Source: Streptomyces sp. ISL-96 (lineage in GTDB: Bacteria; Actinomycetota; Actinomycetes; Streptomycetales; Streptomycetaceae). From it: 64,000 nt of DNA. The notes beneath the pieces are model-generated. The model was given only the letters and a program-made list of their open reading frames with translations, made no database searches and was not told the DNA's origin. Location: the NCBI RefSeq assembly GCF_018614035.1, contig NZ_JAGGPA010000025.1:62001-126000 (forward strand), in the 5' to 3' direction. Shown one piece after another: positions 1 through 8,814 of this stretch (positions within the stretch are counted from its first letter, which is position 1; every line of letters starts with the position of its first letter). Made by a program: the position numbers and the translations under genes.

Positions 1-2
1 CC

Positions 3-662
3 ACGGTCGGCAGTGATGTCTTCTGGGGCCACGGCATGCGCATCGCCAGCCGCGGCAGCCGACGGGCCGACGAGCCGGAATGGGACTACCAGCTCTGGCT
101 CAACGACGATGTGACGCTGGACGGCGACGCCCTGGCCGTGCTGCTCGAAACCGCCCGCGCGGTCGGGTCCGGCAAGGTTGTCGTCGGCGCCGTACGGGCG
201 CGGGACGGCCTCCGCACGACGTACTCCGGGCGCCGAGGCCGGGCCCTCGCGCTGGTCGAACCCACTGGACGGCCCGAGCCCTGCGACACGTACAACGGGA
301 ACGTGGTGCTCCTGCCCCGCGCCGTGTGGGAAAGGGTCGGGGACATTGACGAGGTCTTCCGCCACGGCATGGGGGACTACGACCACGGACTGCGTGCCCG
401 CCGAGCCGGCATCCCCACCTATGTGACCCCACGCCACGTCGGCAGCTGCGATTACGGCCCGCCCCTGACCGGCTCCCGTGAACCGGGCATCGGGGTGCGG
501 GAGGCGCTGCGCCGTGTCACCTCACAGCGCGAACTGCCGCCCCGCCAATGGTGGGTCTACTGCCTGCGGCACTCGTGGCCGTGGGCCCCGTTGCTGCTGT
601 TCTCGCCTTACGCGAAGACCGCGGCGCGAGCCGCGGTCCGCCGCTCCTACGCGGAGGGCTGA
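3..662 (+). CDS. Family 2 glycosyltransferase, 5' end cut off by the window
   Basis: The frame is already open at base 3, so the true start lies upstream and only about 219 C-terminal residues are seen. The visible part carries GT-A features: an acidic WLNDDV segment at the usual DXD position, a YNGNVVLLPR acceptor-side motif and GMGDYDHGLRARRAG, which matches the conserved aspartate and hydrophobic region of rhamnosyltransferase-like GT2 enzymes. It would add a sugar to a lipid-linked glycan at the cytoplasmic membrane face. Four bases separate its stop from the TTG start of the next gene, so the two are probably co-transcribed. The sugar donor cannot be deduced. The assignment to GT2 is firm. 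Confidence 0.85.
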   Translation, partial: TVGSDVFWGHGMRIASRGSRRADEPEWDYQLWLNDDVTLDGDALAVLLETARAVGSGKVVVGAVRARDGLRTTYSGRRGRALALVEPTGRPEPCDTYNGNVVLLPRAVWERVGDIDEVFRHGMGDYDHGLRARRAGIPTYVTPRHVGSCDYGPPLTGSREPGIGVREALRRVTSQRELPPRQWWVYCLRHSWPWAPLLLFSPYAKTAARAAVRRSYAEG

Positions 663-666
663 TCCC

Positions 667-1986
667 TTGTCCTTCGACCCGACGACACCGCTGTTCGGCT
701 GCACCGCGTTCCTGCTCGGGGCCGCCCTCATCGCGAGCTTCGTCCGCTGGCCCGGCTGGGCCATCGGTTTGTACACCACCATCCAGCTCTGGCAGTCGTA
801 TCAATCCATGCCCGGATCCCAGTCGAGCGCGGGCGTGGATCTGCTTCCCACCGACGTGCTGACGATGTGTCTGCTCGCGGCGTCCCTCATCATCCTGGCG
901 AGGAGGAGGGGGTACCGCGCCCCGTTGGCACTCCTCGCCCTGCTGTCCCTGACCGCCTGTGCGCTGCTCCGCGGATTCGGACGCTTCGATGCCCAGACGG
1001 TGGGCAACGAGGCCCGGACCCACTTCATCCAACTCCTGTGCGTCGCGTTCTTCGTCGCCGTCCTCTCTCCTGGCCGGCCGCTGGTGCGCACCGTGGCCCG
1101 CGTCTGGGTCGCGGCCGCCTGCGTTCTGTCCCTGCTGGCGCTGCTGTGGTGGCTGAAGGCCGGTATCGGCTCCAACTCCGAACAGGTCATGGTCGACGGG
1201 GTGCTCACCAACGCCCGTGCGCTGGGCCCGGCCGAAGCCCTGATCATCGGCCAGGCGGCCATTTTCCTGCTGTGCGGCCGGGGCCTCGCGGGCCCCGGCT
1301 TCCTGGCCTGGCCGCTGCTGATGGTCGTCGTCCTGATGCAGCACCGCACCGTCTGGCTGGCCGTCGGCATCATGTTCACGGGCTGGCTGCTGTCGCGCCG
1401 ACATCAGGGGGGATCCCGTCTCGCGGCGCTCACCGTCCTGGGTTCCCTGAGCACGCTCGGCCTGCTGGCTGTCTCCTGGGGTGTTGCCGAAGGGGTTACA
1501 TCGAGCCTCGGGGCTTCCAGTGCGGACGACACGACGCTCGTGTGGCGCGCGGACGGCTGGCTCGCGCTGCTGCCAAGGCTCGATGGAGTGCTGGACTGGC
1601 TGGTGGGGCTGCCGTTCGGCTCGGGCTATGACCGCATGATGAACGGGGTCCTCATCACCTTCTCCCCGCACAACTACTACCTGGAAGTGCTGCTGCGCCT
1701 CGGGCTCCTCGGCGTCGCGGCACTCCTGGCGCTGTACGCGACGGCCGGGCGCGCGGCCGGCGCGGACCGCGAGCACGGGCTGCTGATCCGGCTGCTGATC
1801 TGCGGCCACCTGATCTTCATGACCACCTACCCGCTCTTCCCCGAACAGGCCGTGATCCTCGGCCTGCTGGCGGCCTGCGCACGGCCGCGCAACGACGCAC
1901 CCAGTCCCCGTACGACCCAGGAGTCGCCGTGCCCAACAAGACCGCACTCATCACCGGCATCACCGGTCAGGACGGCTCGTATCTAG
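667..1986 (+). CDS. O-antigen ligase/polymerase-like (Wzy-type) membrane protein
   Basis: This is a polytopic membrane protein of about 439 residues with some ten hydrophobic segments. In the C-terminal half it has the motif SPHNYYLEVLLRLGLLG, which matches the HN-x-YLE...GLLG signature of Wzy_C/WaaL proteins, and an earlier MQHRT arginine motif typical of the same family. Such proteins polymerise or ligate lipid-linked glycan outside the membrane. I place the start at TTG 667, just after the glycosyltransferase stop. The 3' end overlaps the following dehydratase by 58 bases, which is unusually long and suggests coupled translation. Whether it acts as polymerase or ligase cannot be told from sequence. 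Confidence 0.8.
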   Translation: MSFDPTTPLFGCTAFLLGAALIASFVRWPGWAIGLYTTIQLWQSYQSMPGSQSSAGVDLLPTDVLTMCLLAASLIILARRRGYRAPLALLALLSLTACALLRGFGRFDAQTVGNEARTHFIQLLCVAFFVAVLSPGRPLVRTVARVWVAAACVLSLLALLWWLKAGIGSNSEQVMVDGVLTNARALGPAEALIIGQAAIFLLCGRGLAGPGFLAWPLLMVVVLMQHRTVWLAVGIMFTGWLLSRRHQGGSRLAALTVLGSLSTLGLLAVSWGVAEGVTSSLGASSADDTTLVWRADGWLALLPRLDGVLDWLVGLPFGSGYDRMMNGVLITFSPHNYYLEVLLRLGLLGVAALLALYATAGRAAGADREHGLLIRLLICGHLIFMTTYPLFPEQAVILGLLAACARPRNDAPSPRTTQESPCPTRPHSSPASPVRTARI

Positions 1987-2927
1987 CCGAGCTCCTGCGC
2001 TCCAAGGGCTATCTGGTGCACGGCCTCGTCCGACGCTCGTCCACCATCACGACCCAGCGGATCGACCACCTCTACCAGGACCCGCACGAGCCCGACGCCC
2101 GGCTGCAACTGCACTACGGCGATCTCGCCGACGGCTCCCGCATCGCCGCGCTGCTGGAGCGCATTCAGCCCGAGGAGGTGTACCACCTCGCCGCCCAGTC
2201 GCACGTCCGGGTCTCCTTCGACGAACCCGAGTTCACCGGCAGCACCACCGGACTGGGCACCACCCGTCTGCTCGAAGCCATCCGGATGACCGGGTTGCCG
2301 TGCCGGTTCTACCAGGCATCGAGCTCCGAGATGTTCGGGACGACCGCACCCCCGCAGTCCGAGGGGTCACCCTTCCACCCGCGATCCCCGTACGCGGCCG
2401 CCAAGGTGTACGCGTACTGGATCACCCGCAACTACCGTGAGGCGTACGGCATCCACGCCGTCAACGGCATCCTCTTCAACCACGAGTCCCCGCGCCGGGG
2501 CGAGACCTTCGTGACCCGCAAGATCGCCCGCGCCGCCGCGAAGATCGCCAGTGGCAAGCAGCAGTTCCTGCATCTGGGCAATCTTGAGGCGCGCCGCGAC
2601 TGGGGGTACGCGCCTGAGTACGTGGACGCGATGTGGAGGATGCTCCAGCGCGACCAGCCCGACGACTATGTCGTCGCCACCGGTACGAGCTACAGCGTCC
2701 GGGACTTCCTCACCTTCTGTTTCGAGCGCGCGGGACTGGACTGGGAGCGCCATGTACGGTTCGACGAACGGTACTTGAGACCGTCCGAGGTCCCCGCCCT
2801 CATTGGCGACGCGTCCAAGGCGGAACGCGAGCTTGGCTGGCGGCCGACCGTTCTGGCTCCCGAACTGGCCCGCATCATGACCGACGCCGAGCTGGGCGCC
2901 GCGATGCCGGGGGCTCGGACGCTGTGA
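1929..2927 (+). CDS. gmd: GDP-mannose 4,6-dehydratase
   Basis: The enzyme converts GDP-D-mannose to GDP-4-keto-6-deoxymannose, the precursor of GDP-fucose, GDP-rhamnose and GDP-perosamine. The 332 residues contain the glycine-rich nucleotide-binding TGITGQDGSYLAE near the N-terminus, SSSEMFG, the SDR catalytic YAAAK, and LFNHESPRRGETFVTRKI, all characteristic of Gmd. The start is a GTG inside the end of the preceding gene. No intact second-step enzyme (fcl or rmd) follows, but a short fragment resembling fcl survives at 8763. The final sugar is therefore uncertain. Confidence 0.95.
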   Translation: MPNKTALITGITGQDGSYLAELLRSKGYLVHGLVRRSSTITTQRIDHLYQDPHEPDARLQLHYGDLADGSRIAALLERIQPEEVYHLAAQSHVRVSFDEPEFTGSTTGLGTTRLLEAIRMTGLPCRFYQASSSEMFGTTAPPQSEGSPFHPRSPYAAAKVYAYWITRNYREAYGIHAVNGILFNHESPRRGETFVTRKIARAAAKIASGKQQFLHLGNLEARRDWGYAPEYVDAMWRMLQRDQPDDYVVATGTSYSVRDFLTFCFERAGLDWERHVRFDERYLRPSEVPALIGDASKAERELGWRPTVLAPELARIMTDAELGAAMPGARTL

Positions 2928-3100
2928 CCCGGCTCGCCGGCCTGGATCCCAGCGACGAGCCCGCGCCACGGCCGACGGGTGCGAGACCGTCCGTGCCGGC
3001 GCCAGGCGTCGGCACGGCGCGGACCCTCTCCCCACCGGACTACGGCCCGGCGTCGCTCTTCGCGCGGCGCCCGCTCCCGGCCGGCGAACCCACCGGATGA
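2924..3100 (+). CDS. Possible small proline-rich protein bridging gmd and the flippase
   Basis: A 58-codon frame starts at GTG 2924, overlapping the gmd stop as GTGA, and ends at 3100, overlapping the flippase start as ATGA. A G-rich stretch (about 2909-2914) sits at a plausible Shine-Dalgarno distance. The peptide is rich in Pro, Ala, Gly and Arg, with no membrane segment or motif I recognise. The tidy 4-base overlaps on both sides are what argue for translation, since they would link gmd to the flippase without a gap. It could equally be a spacer that happens to be open, so I rate it as tentative. Confidence 0.35.
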   Translation: MTRLAGLDPSDEPAPRPTGARPSVPAPGVGTARTLSPPDYGPASLFARRPLPAGEPTG

Positions 3101-4542
3101 CCACCGCCCACTCCGCCGTGCACAGCCTGCTGTGGAACTTCGCGGGCGCCGCGCAGGCCGTCATCCTCCAGCTCGGCTACACCGCTGTGACCGCACGGCT
3201 CGTGGAGCCCGCCGCCTTCGGGGCGTACGCCATCGCGACCGCCGCAGTCGGAATCCTCGCCTACTTCGCCAACGGCGGCGTGTCCGTCTGCCTGCTCCGA
3301 GCTCCCCGGCTCACCCGGCCGCTCACCCGCCTTGCCCTGCGCACGACCGCCGTCACCGGCTGCTGCTGCTTCGTGGCCGCGCAGCTCGCCGCACCGGCCG
3401 TCGGCCTGCTCTGGGACATGGAAGGGCTGGTATCACTGGTGCGGCTGTTGAGCACTCAGTTCCTCGTCACTCCCATGTCCCTCGCGGCCACGGCCGCCCT
3501 GCGGCGCTGCGGACATGCGGCGCGAGTGGTCCGTCTGGAACTGCTGGGCCAGGCCTCGGGGTTCGGCCTCTCCCTCGCACTGCTGGTAGCCGGCTGGAGC
3601 CCGTACGCCCTCGCCGTGGCCACACCGCTCGCCGCATCCGTGGTACTCGCCGGATCGCTGCGGCTGCTGGCCGCACAACCGCTGCCGGACGGGCCGCGTC
3701 CGCCACTGGCGGAGCTGCTCGGTCCGTCCACCTTCTTCACCGGTTTCAGCCTGGTGCAGTACGGGTGCAACACCGCTCCCCTCTGGCTTGTCGGCGCCAT
3801 GTTCGGCCCGGCCGCAGCCGGGTACTACTCGCGGGCATCCCTCTTCACCCAGCTTCCGGTGGCGATGCTGGCCCAGGGCATCAACCGTGCGGCCGCGCCC
3901 GCCCTCACCGAGTCGCGCGGCAGCAAGGGCGAGTACGACACGCTGTGCGGGGCCTCGGCGATCGGCCTGATCGGGTTCGGCGCCATCGCCGGTGTCGGTC
4001 CCGCCCTGCTCGGTGTGCTGCTCGGCCCCGGCTGGGAGTCCGCCGGGCGGCTCGTGCCGCTGCTCGCGGTGGGCGCGGCGTTCTCCCTGCTGGCCTGGGT
4101 CGGTGACTCCATCAACCACGTGCGGCAGGCTCCGGGCGCCATGGTGGGTTCCCAGCTCGCTGCCGTGCTGGCGATCGCGTGCGGCCTGGTCGCCGCGTTC
4201 CGGCAGGAGAGTCTGTCCGTGCTCCTGGCAGCCGCGGTGGCCGGCCCGGTCGCCGCGCACGCCGTCCAGCTGGTGTGCTGGGGCGGCCCTCTGGCGATCT
4301 CCGTGCTGCGGGCGCACGCAGCGCATGCCGCGGTGGGCGGTGCCGTCTTCGGGGTCTGCCACGCGGGCCTCGTCCAGGGCCCGTACCTCGGACTCGTGGC
4401 CGCACTGCCGCTCGCCGCCGGGGTCGCGCTCCTTCGGGACCGGCTGCCCGCCTACGCGATGGCGCGCCGACGAGGCCTGATCCGTTTCGGCAGAGGCACC
4501 ATTGGCTCGCATGCCGTCGCCCGCTCCTCGGACCGGCCGTGA
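3097..4542 (+). CDS. Wzx-type polysaccharide flippase (MOP superfamily)
   Basis: The 481-residue protein has about 12-14 predicted transmembrane segments and begins with the LLWNFAGAAQAVILQLGYTAVTARLV pattern (residues 11-36) seen at the start of polysaccharide exporters. It retains the G-YYSRAS...LP motif found around mid-protein in RfbX/Wzx relatives. Its expected role is to flip undecaprenyl-linked oligosaccharide to the outer membrane face, upstream of a Wzy-type polymerase such as the one at 667. The start overlaps the previous small frame by 4 bases. The C-terminal tail is basic and cytoplasmic. Confidence 0.85.
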   Translation: MTTAHSAVHSLLWNFAGAAQAVILQLGYTAVTARLVEPAAFGAYAIATAAVGILAYFANGGVSVCLLRAPRLTRPLTRLALRTTAVTGCCCFVAAQLAAPAVGLLWDMEGLVSLVRLLSTQFLVTPMSLAATAALRRCGHAARVVRLELLGQASGFGLSLALLVAGWSPYALAVATPLAASVVLAGSLRLLAAQPLPDGPRPPLAELLGPSTFFTGFSLVQYGCNTAPLWLVGAMFGPAAAGYYSRASLFTQLPVAMLAQGINRAAAPALTESRGSKGEYDTLCGASAIGLIGFGAIAGVGPALLGVLLGPGWESAGRLVPLLAVGAAFSLLAWVGDSINHVRQAPGAMVGSQLAAVLAIACGLVAAFRQESLSVLLAAAVAGPVAAHAVQLVCWGGPLAISVLRAHAAHAAVGGAVFGVCHAGLVQGPYLGLVAALPLAAGVALLRDRLPAYAMARRRGLIRFGRGTIGSHAVARSSDRP

Positions 4543-4636
4543 GACGGCCGGCCCGGCCCCACCCTGTGCGCGTGCTTTGTGTCAAGCCGATGGAGGACGT
4601 CCGGGTCCGCGCCCGGGAGCTGTTCGCTGTGTCCGG

Positions 4637-5761
4637 TCACGCACTGCCGTGGACGAGGCATTCCAGACCACGGGCGAACCTGTTGGCCATCGCTTCGACC
4701 GTGTAGCGCGTCGCGTCGGCGCGGCAGGCGCGCCGCAGGGAAGCCAACCGGCCGGGATCGGCGAGGAGCGCGGCCACGGCCGCCGCGTAGCAGTCGGCGT
4801 CGCCGTCGACCACCAGGGCGTTGCGCCCGTCCTCCAGATACTCGAACTCTGGGCTGTGCAGGGGCCAGACACAGGTCACCAGCGGTGTTCGGAGCGCGAA
4901 GGAGTCCACCGCGCAGAGTCCGACGGTTCCCGGCATCAGCATGACGTCGGCGGCGGCGCCGAGCAGCGCCTTGTCCCCGTCATGGGCGTGCCCCACATGG
5001 ACGACCGGGCCGCCGGCGGCCGCCACCAGATCGCGTTGGGCGCCGTCGCCCGCGACCAGCAGCCGGAAGCCGGGGACACGGTGGGCGATCGCCTCGGCCG
5101 CGGCCAGCAGGAAAGGGATTCGCTTGTTCCGGTCGAGCCCGCCGATGTACAGCCCGGTCAGCCCGGGGTTCAGCCCGTACCGCTCACGCAGGGCCGCCAC
5201 CTCGGCGTCCGTGACCGCGTCGCGCGCCGAGGCCAGCGACCGGCTGTCGAGTGCGTTCTGCACTACCGTGACCCGCTGCGGCGGCATCCCGGCCCGCACC
5301 GCGTACTCACCGCCCGCGTCGGTGTACGCGAAGAACCAGTCGGCCCTGCGGGTCAGCGCCGCCTTGGCCCATCGCTCGGGCAAGCGGTGCCGCATGCTGT
5401 AGGTCCGCCCGTGCCCCCACAGTGCGACCGGCGTCCTGCGGCGTCGACGGGCGAGCAGCGGGTACGCGTCGATCTGGTGCAGCGCCTGGGGCAGCACGAG
5501 CGCGTCACAGGAGCGCGCCAGCGCGCCGAGCGGACGCCACACGATGCGGCGCCCGCCGATCCACAAGTCGCGCTGTGGTAGCTCGATCGCGCCGGGCAGC
5601 GTGACACTGTCGCGGCGGTCCACCCAGTAGCCGGTCGGCGTACCGTGGGCGATGGCCAACTCGATGTCGCGCTCGGCCAGTTGATCGGCGAGCCGGGCAT
5701 AGAAAGGCAGCCGGTACGAGGTCATGTACGGCTGCACGAAGACGACACGAGCCCTTTTCAT
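4637..5761 (-). CDS. Glycosyltransferase, GT4-like
   Basis: This 374-residue GT-B type enzyme begins with VVFVQPYMTSYRLPFYARL, the usual first strand and loop of WecA-independent GT4 proteins. The C-terminal half has GGLDRNKRIPFLL, typical of the donor-nucleotide domain. The family EX7E motif is replaced by a PGTVGLCAVDSFALRTPLV segment, so an acidic residue normally placed first is missing, while D at the second position is kept. The start ATG 5761 overlaps the upstream gene's stop by 4 bases, placing it last in a three-gene minus-strand operon. It probably adds one residue of the repeat unit. Confidence 0.8.
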   Translation of the reverse strand: MKRARVVFVQPYMTSYRLPFYARLADQLAERDIELAIAHGTPTGYWVDRRDSVTLPGAIELPQRDLWIGGRRIVWRPLGALARSCDALVLPQALHQIDAYPLLARRRRRTPVALWGHGRTYSMRHRLPERWAKAALTRRADWFFAYTDAGGEYAVRAGMPPQRVTVVQNALDSRSLASARDAVTDAEVAALRERYGLNPGLTGLYIGGLDRNKRIPFLLAAAEAIAHRVPGFRLLVAGDGAQRDLVAAAGGPVVHVGHAHDGDKALLGAAADVMLMPGTVGLCAVDSFALRTPLVTCVWPLHSPEFEYLEDGRNALVVDGDADCYAAAVAALLADPGRLASLRRACRADATRYTVEAMANRFARGLECLVHGSA

Positions 5762-6915
5762 ACCGGCTCCAGGGGCATGGCCGTGCCGCGGAGTTCTTCG
5801 TAGAGCCGCACCATCCGTCCGGTCCAGACCTCTTCGCTGTACGCCTCCTCGTACACCCGCCGGCAGTGGGCACGCAGAGCCGGGAAGCTGCTGCCCACCT
5901 CGCGCAGCACTCGGTCCAGCGGCTCCTCCCAGCCGGTGACGGCGCCGGTGCCCTCGGCCCGCACCGCGTCGTGCGTCGCGGAACCTTCGAAGGCGAGTAC
6001 GGGAAGGCCGGCGGCGAGCGCCTCGATGTACACCAGCGGCATGCCCTCGTACCAGCGGCTGGGGAAGACGAGGCCGCGGTAGCCCGGCAGTCTGTGCCGC
6101 AGCTCGGTGCGGCCGAGCACGCCGTGGAACCGCACCGAGCGTGGTGCGGCGGCGCGGCAGTCCTCCTCCAGCGGACCGTTGCCGATGACGTCCAGCGGTG
6201 CGTCGGCCGGCCAACGGCGGAGGAGGTCGAGGATGCCCTTCTCCGCGGTGAGCTTGCCCGCGTACACCCAGCGTTCCCCGGCCTCGACGGCCGGGCCGTC
6301 CACCGACGGCACGAAGTTGGGGATGAGCGCCATGCGCCGCTCGTCCACCCCGGCGCGGGCATAGGTGGTGCGGCCGAGCTCGGAGAGGACCACGATCCGG
6401 TCGGCGCGGCGCAGCAGCGGGTCGGCGGCCGCTCCGCCACGTCCCGCCCAGGTCAGCGGCAGTGTGGCGAGCCGGGAACCGCGGTAGCAGCCGGCACGCA
6501 GCCCGGCCCAGCGGTCCCCGTCCACGCACCTGGTGCAGATCGCGCCGTCGCGGTAGAGCGTCGCCGCCGCGCAGATCGGGCGGAAGTTGTGCAGCGTCGT
6601 CACGAGCGGACCGCGCCATCCGGTCAGCCAGTCGCGGCCGAAGTTGGGGAAGAGGTTGTGTACGTGCACGATGTCCGGGGAGAAGGCCCGCAGTTCGGGA
6701 AGGGGGGAGCGGCCGCGCCCGCCGGCCACCGTGACCGCGCACCGGACCGCGTGCAGCGGGCGGGTCCGCAGTTCGTCGGTGTGCGCGGCGACCATCCGTA
6801 CTTCGTGCCCGGCCCTGCGCAGCGCCTCCGCATGGTCGAGGGGGGCCTCGTTCTCACCCCCGGGGGCGGAGGTGCTGTAGAAGCTGTGGACCAGGGCGAT
6901 CCGCAGCGGCCTCAT
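5758..6915 (-). CDS. Glycosyltransferase family 4
   Basis: The 385-residue protein has both halves of a GT4 enzyme. The N-terminal acceptor domain carries SAPGGENEAPLDHAEAL and DIVHVHNLFPNF. A cysteine cluster (ICAAAT...ICTRCVDG...GCYRG) is typical of a GT4 subgroup and may bind metal or form a loop. The donor domain has YAGKLTAEKGILDLL and the EX7E motif EGMPLVYIE. It acts at the cytoplasmic membrane on nucleotide-sugar and lipid-linked acceptor. It is the middle gene of the 7652-4637 operon, with 4-base overlaps on both sides. Confidence 0.88.
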   Translation of the reverse strand: MRPLRIALVHSFYSTSAPGGENEAPLDHAEALRRAGHEVRMVAAHTDELRTRPLHAVRCAVTVAGGRGRSPLPELRAFSPDIVHVHNLFPNFGRDWLTGWRGPLVTTLHNFRPICAAATLYRDGAICTRCVDGDRWAGLRAGCYRGSRLATLPLTWAGRGGAAADPLLRRADRIVVLSELGRTTYARAGVDERRMALIPNFVPSVDGPAVEAGERWVYAGKLTAEKGILDLLRRWPADAPLDVIGNGPLEEDCRAAAPRSVRFHGVLGRTELRHRLPGYRGLVFPSRWYEGMPLVYIEALAAGLPVLAFEGSATHDAVRAEGTGAVTGWEEPLDRVLREVGSSFPALRAHCRRVYEEAYSEEVWTGRMVRLYEELRGTAMPLEPV

Positions 6916-7652
6916 ACGTGTGCCGCCTCTCGTGCGCGGAAGAACACCACGTCGCACTGGAGCATCTGACCGGACTGCGGGTCGGTGAAGCCGGGGATGA
7001 CGGACATCGGGGTGAGACCGAGATCCGACTGGAGTAGGTTCAACGCCTCGTTGAAGAGCAGCCCGCCCTCGTACAGCGGAACGAAGGACGTCTCGGTCTG
7101 GATGCCGAGGCAGTCCGCCGCGTGGGCGCCCGCACCGCGCAGCACGTGTGCCTCGTATCCCTGGACGTCCATCTTGAGAAAGACCCGCTCGCCCGGGACG
7201 ACGATCTGCTCCCACAGATCGTCGAGCCGGCGGATCTCGGCCGTCTGCTCGCCGGTGTAACCGGCGTGCGGGGCCGCCTGCGAGTGGCGTTCCAGCATCG
7301 GGAGCACCGAACTGCTGGCGCCCGCGTTGCCGGCGACGTTCATCACGATGGTGCCGGTGCGCTCGCCGAGCGCGTACGGCAGCACGGTCCAGGCGGGGTC
7401 GGACGCTGCCAGGCGGCGCAGTTCCGCACGCGGCCCGCTCAGCGGCTCGAAGGAGACGATGCGGCCCTGATAGCCGCTGCGACGCAGTATCGTCCCGTAT
7501 CCACCGCAGTGTGCGCCCGTGTCGATGACCAGGTCGATCCCGAACTGTCCCATGAGCTGGACGAGTTGCGGACCTGACCAGGTCGCCGGGTAGCGGGCGA
7601 TGTCGATGCCGAGACGCTGTACGGCGCTGCGTACGCGGTGGAGGAGGGTCAC
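6912..7652 (-). CDS. FkbM family SAM-dependent methyltransferase
   Basis: The class I methyltransferase fold is shown by DTGAHCGGYGTIL (motif I), the acidic SFEPLSGPR and the late FLKMDVQGYEAHVLRGA, all diagnostic of FkbM O-methyltransferases. In a glycan locus the likely acceptor is a sugar hydroxyl. I chose GTG 7652 because AAAGGAG lies 10 bases upstream, whereas the in-frame ATG at 7673 has no such site, and longer extensions lose coding character. That gives 246 residues. It is the promoter-proximal gene of the minus-strand glycosyltransferase operon. Confidence 0.85.
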   Translation of the reverse strand: MTLLHRVRSAVQRLGIDIARYPATWSGPQLVQLMGQFGIDLVIDTGAHCGGYGTILRRSGYQGRIVSFEPLSGPRAELRRLAASDPAWTVLPYALGERTGTIVMNVAGNAGASSSVLPMLERHSQAAPHAGYTGEQTAEIRRLDDLWEQIVVPGERVFLKMDVQGYEAHVLRGAGAHAADCLGIQTETSFVPLYEGGLLFNEALNLLQSDLGLTPMSVIPGFTDPQSGQMLQCDVVFFRAREAAHV

Positions 7653-8001
7653 GGTCGTACTGCTCCTTTGCATGGCTGCCCAGAGAAGTCGGCGATTTCC
7701 CCACAGCACCCGCCGCCGTGGGTGGCCAAGAATGTCGAGGATTCGCGCATCGCCGTGTCGGGCCGAGGTTCGAGTGATGCCGGAGCCGAGCTGGAACGGC
7801 ATCTCCGTGAATCATCCACACCTTAGTGTCCTTTACTCGCGTGCATGGCACATAACACGACTGGCTTCCCACCCATCCAGAAACCCGTCACGTTCAAACA
7901 GGTGGTGAATTGCATCCCCCGGCGGAATCAGGAAGCACCTTGGGGTGACGGCGGCCGGGGAACGTGTGGCGGCCTGAAGGCCATCGAAAGATCGGCCTAG
8001 C
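7653..8001. other. Divergent intergenic region of the glycan locus
   Basis: About 350 bases separate the FkbM gene (minus) from the next methyltransferase (plus). The middle (about 7815-7915) is clearly more AT-rich than its surroundings and is the obvious place for back-to-back promoters. I could not assign -35/-10 pairs convincingly and see no credible gene. A GC-rich imperfect hairpin occurs near 7709-7730. Confidence 0.5.
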
Positions 8002-8655
8002 GTGCTGGGCGTGGCCAATGCGAAGAGCGTCATCAAATCAGTGATCGGTCCGCTGAACCGTCCGGTTGCCCAGTCCCGGCTTGCCCTGGCCGTGAAGTCG
8101 CCGAATCCCTTGAAGATCGAAATCGGCAGCCACGCAGCCCGACGTCCGGGCTGGATCTGCACCGATATCTCCTGGCGCACACGGCACTACCTGGATGCCA
8201 CGAGGAGGTGGCCGGTCCCCACCGCCTCGGCGAGCCATGTCTACGCGGACAACATGATCGAGCACATCCGTCTGGAGCCCAATCGCCGCATGTTCCGTGA
8301 GGCGCATCGCGCACTCGTCCCGGGTGGACGCATCAGGTTGTCCACTCCGGACGTGGAGCACGTGGTCCGGCTTTACACGGCACACGACCAGGAGACCCGA
8401 CTGGAGATGGAGAGGTGGCGCCGGAAAGGCTACGAGATCCATCACCCCATCGATCTGCTGCGCACGACTTTCCAGGATTGCGGCCATCACATCGGATACC
8501 TGTGGGACTTTCCCACTCTGACGACCGAACTCGAATCGGCCGGTTTCAAGAATGTCCGCCGCTGTGAGCCAGGAAAGAGCGACGACCCCGATCTCAGGAA
8601 CCTGGAGGTCCGCCCCGACTTTGCTCTGACCGTGGAGGCGGAGGCGACCGGCTGA
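8002..8655 (+). CDS. Class I SAM-dependent methyltransferase
   Basis: The 217-residue protein resembles the small 'predicted SAM-dependent methyltransferase' group found in surface-glycan loci. It has an early IEIGSHAARRPGWICTDI (a degenerate motif I, with the G-x-G partly lost), ADNMIEHI as the motif-III equivalent, and HRALVPGGRIRLSTPD as post-motif III. GTG 8002 and GTG 8014 are both possible starts. It closes the glycan locus on this side, and the DNA immediately downstream is broken gene debris. The substrate is unknown; a sugar or glycan terminus is the contextual guess. Confidence 0.7.
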   Translation: MLGVANAKSVIKSVIGPLNRPVAQSRLALAVKSPNPLKIEIGSHAARRPGWICTDISWRTRHYLDATRRWPVPTASASHVYADNMIEHIRLEPNRRMFREAHRALVPGGRIRLSTPDVEHVVRLYTAHDQETRLEMERWRRKGYEIHHPIDLLRTTFQDCGHHIGYLWDFPTLTTELESAGFKNVRRCEPGKSDDPDLRNLEVRPDFALTVEAEATG

Positions 8656-8762
8656 GAGCCGGACGAACTCGCCGGCCGGATCACCGCGGAAGCCCCGATC
8701 GGTACCGTCCCGGTCAACATCACGGTCAGCGACACGGAGCGGCGTCGCGCGGCGGACATCGC

Positions 8763-8814
8763 CAACCCACCGGTACCCCGCGGCGCGAGTTCCTGCACAC
8801 CGACGACCTGGCCC
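8763..8814 (+). pseudogene. Fragment of GDP-fucose synthase-like epimerase
   Basis: One frame here reads GTPRREFLHTDDLA, which closely matches the highly conserved GTGTPRREFLHVDDLA block of GDP-L-fucose synthase (Fcl/WcaG). There is no start, no Rossmann motif and no continuation on either side: the match breaks off where a kinase fragment on the opposite strand begins. The preceding bases 8656-8762 are open in another frame but match nothing I know. The segment is short, so the family call is moderate. Its presence about 6 kb from gmd fits a lost second step of the deoxysugar pathway. Confidence 0.5.

Noticed and set aside
7652..7802. Longer FkbM protein from 7802
   Set aside because: The extra 50 codons have no family match and the best ribosome site serves GTG 7652.
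4582..8180. Large open frames antisense to the glycosyltransferases
   Set aside because: Arg/Pro/Ala-rich with reversed codon bias; shadows of GC-rich coding strands.
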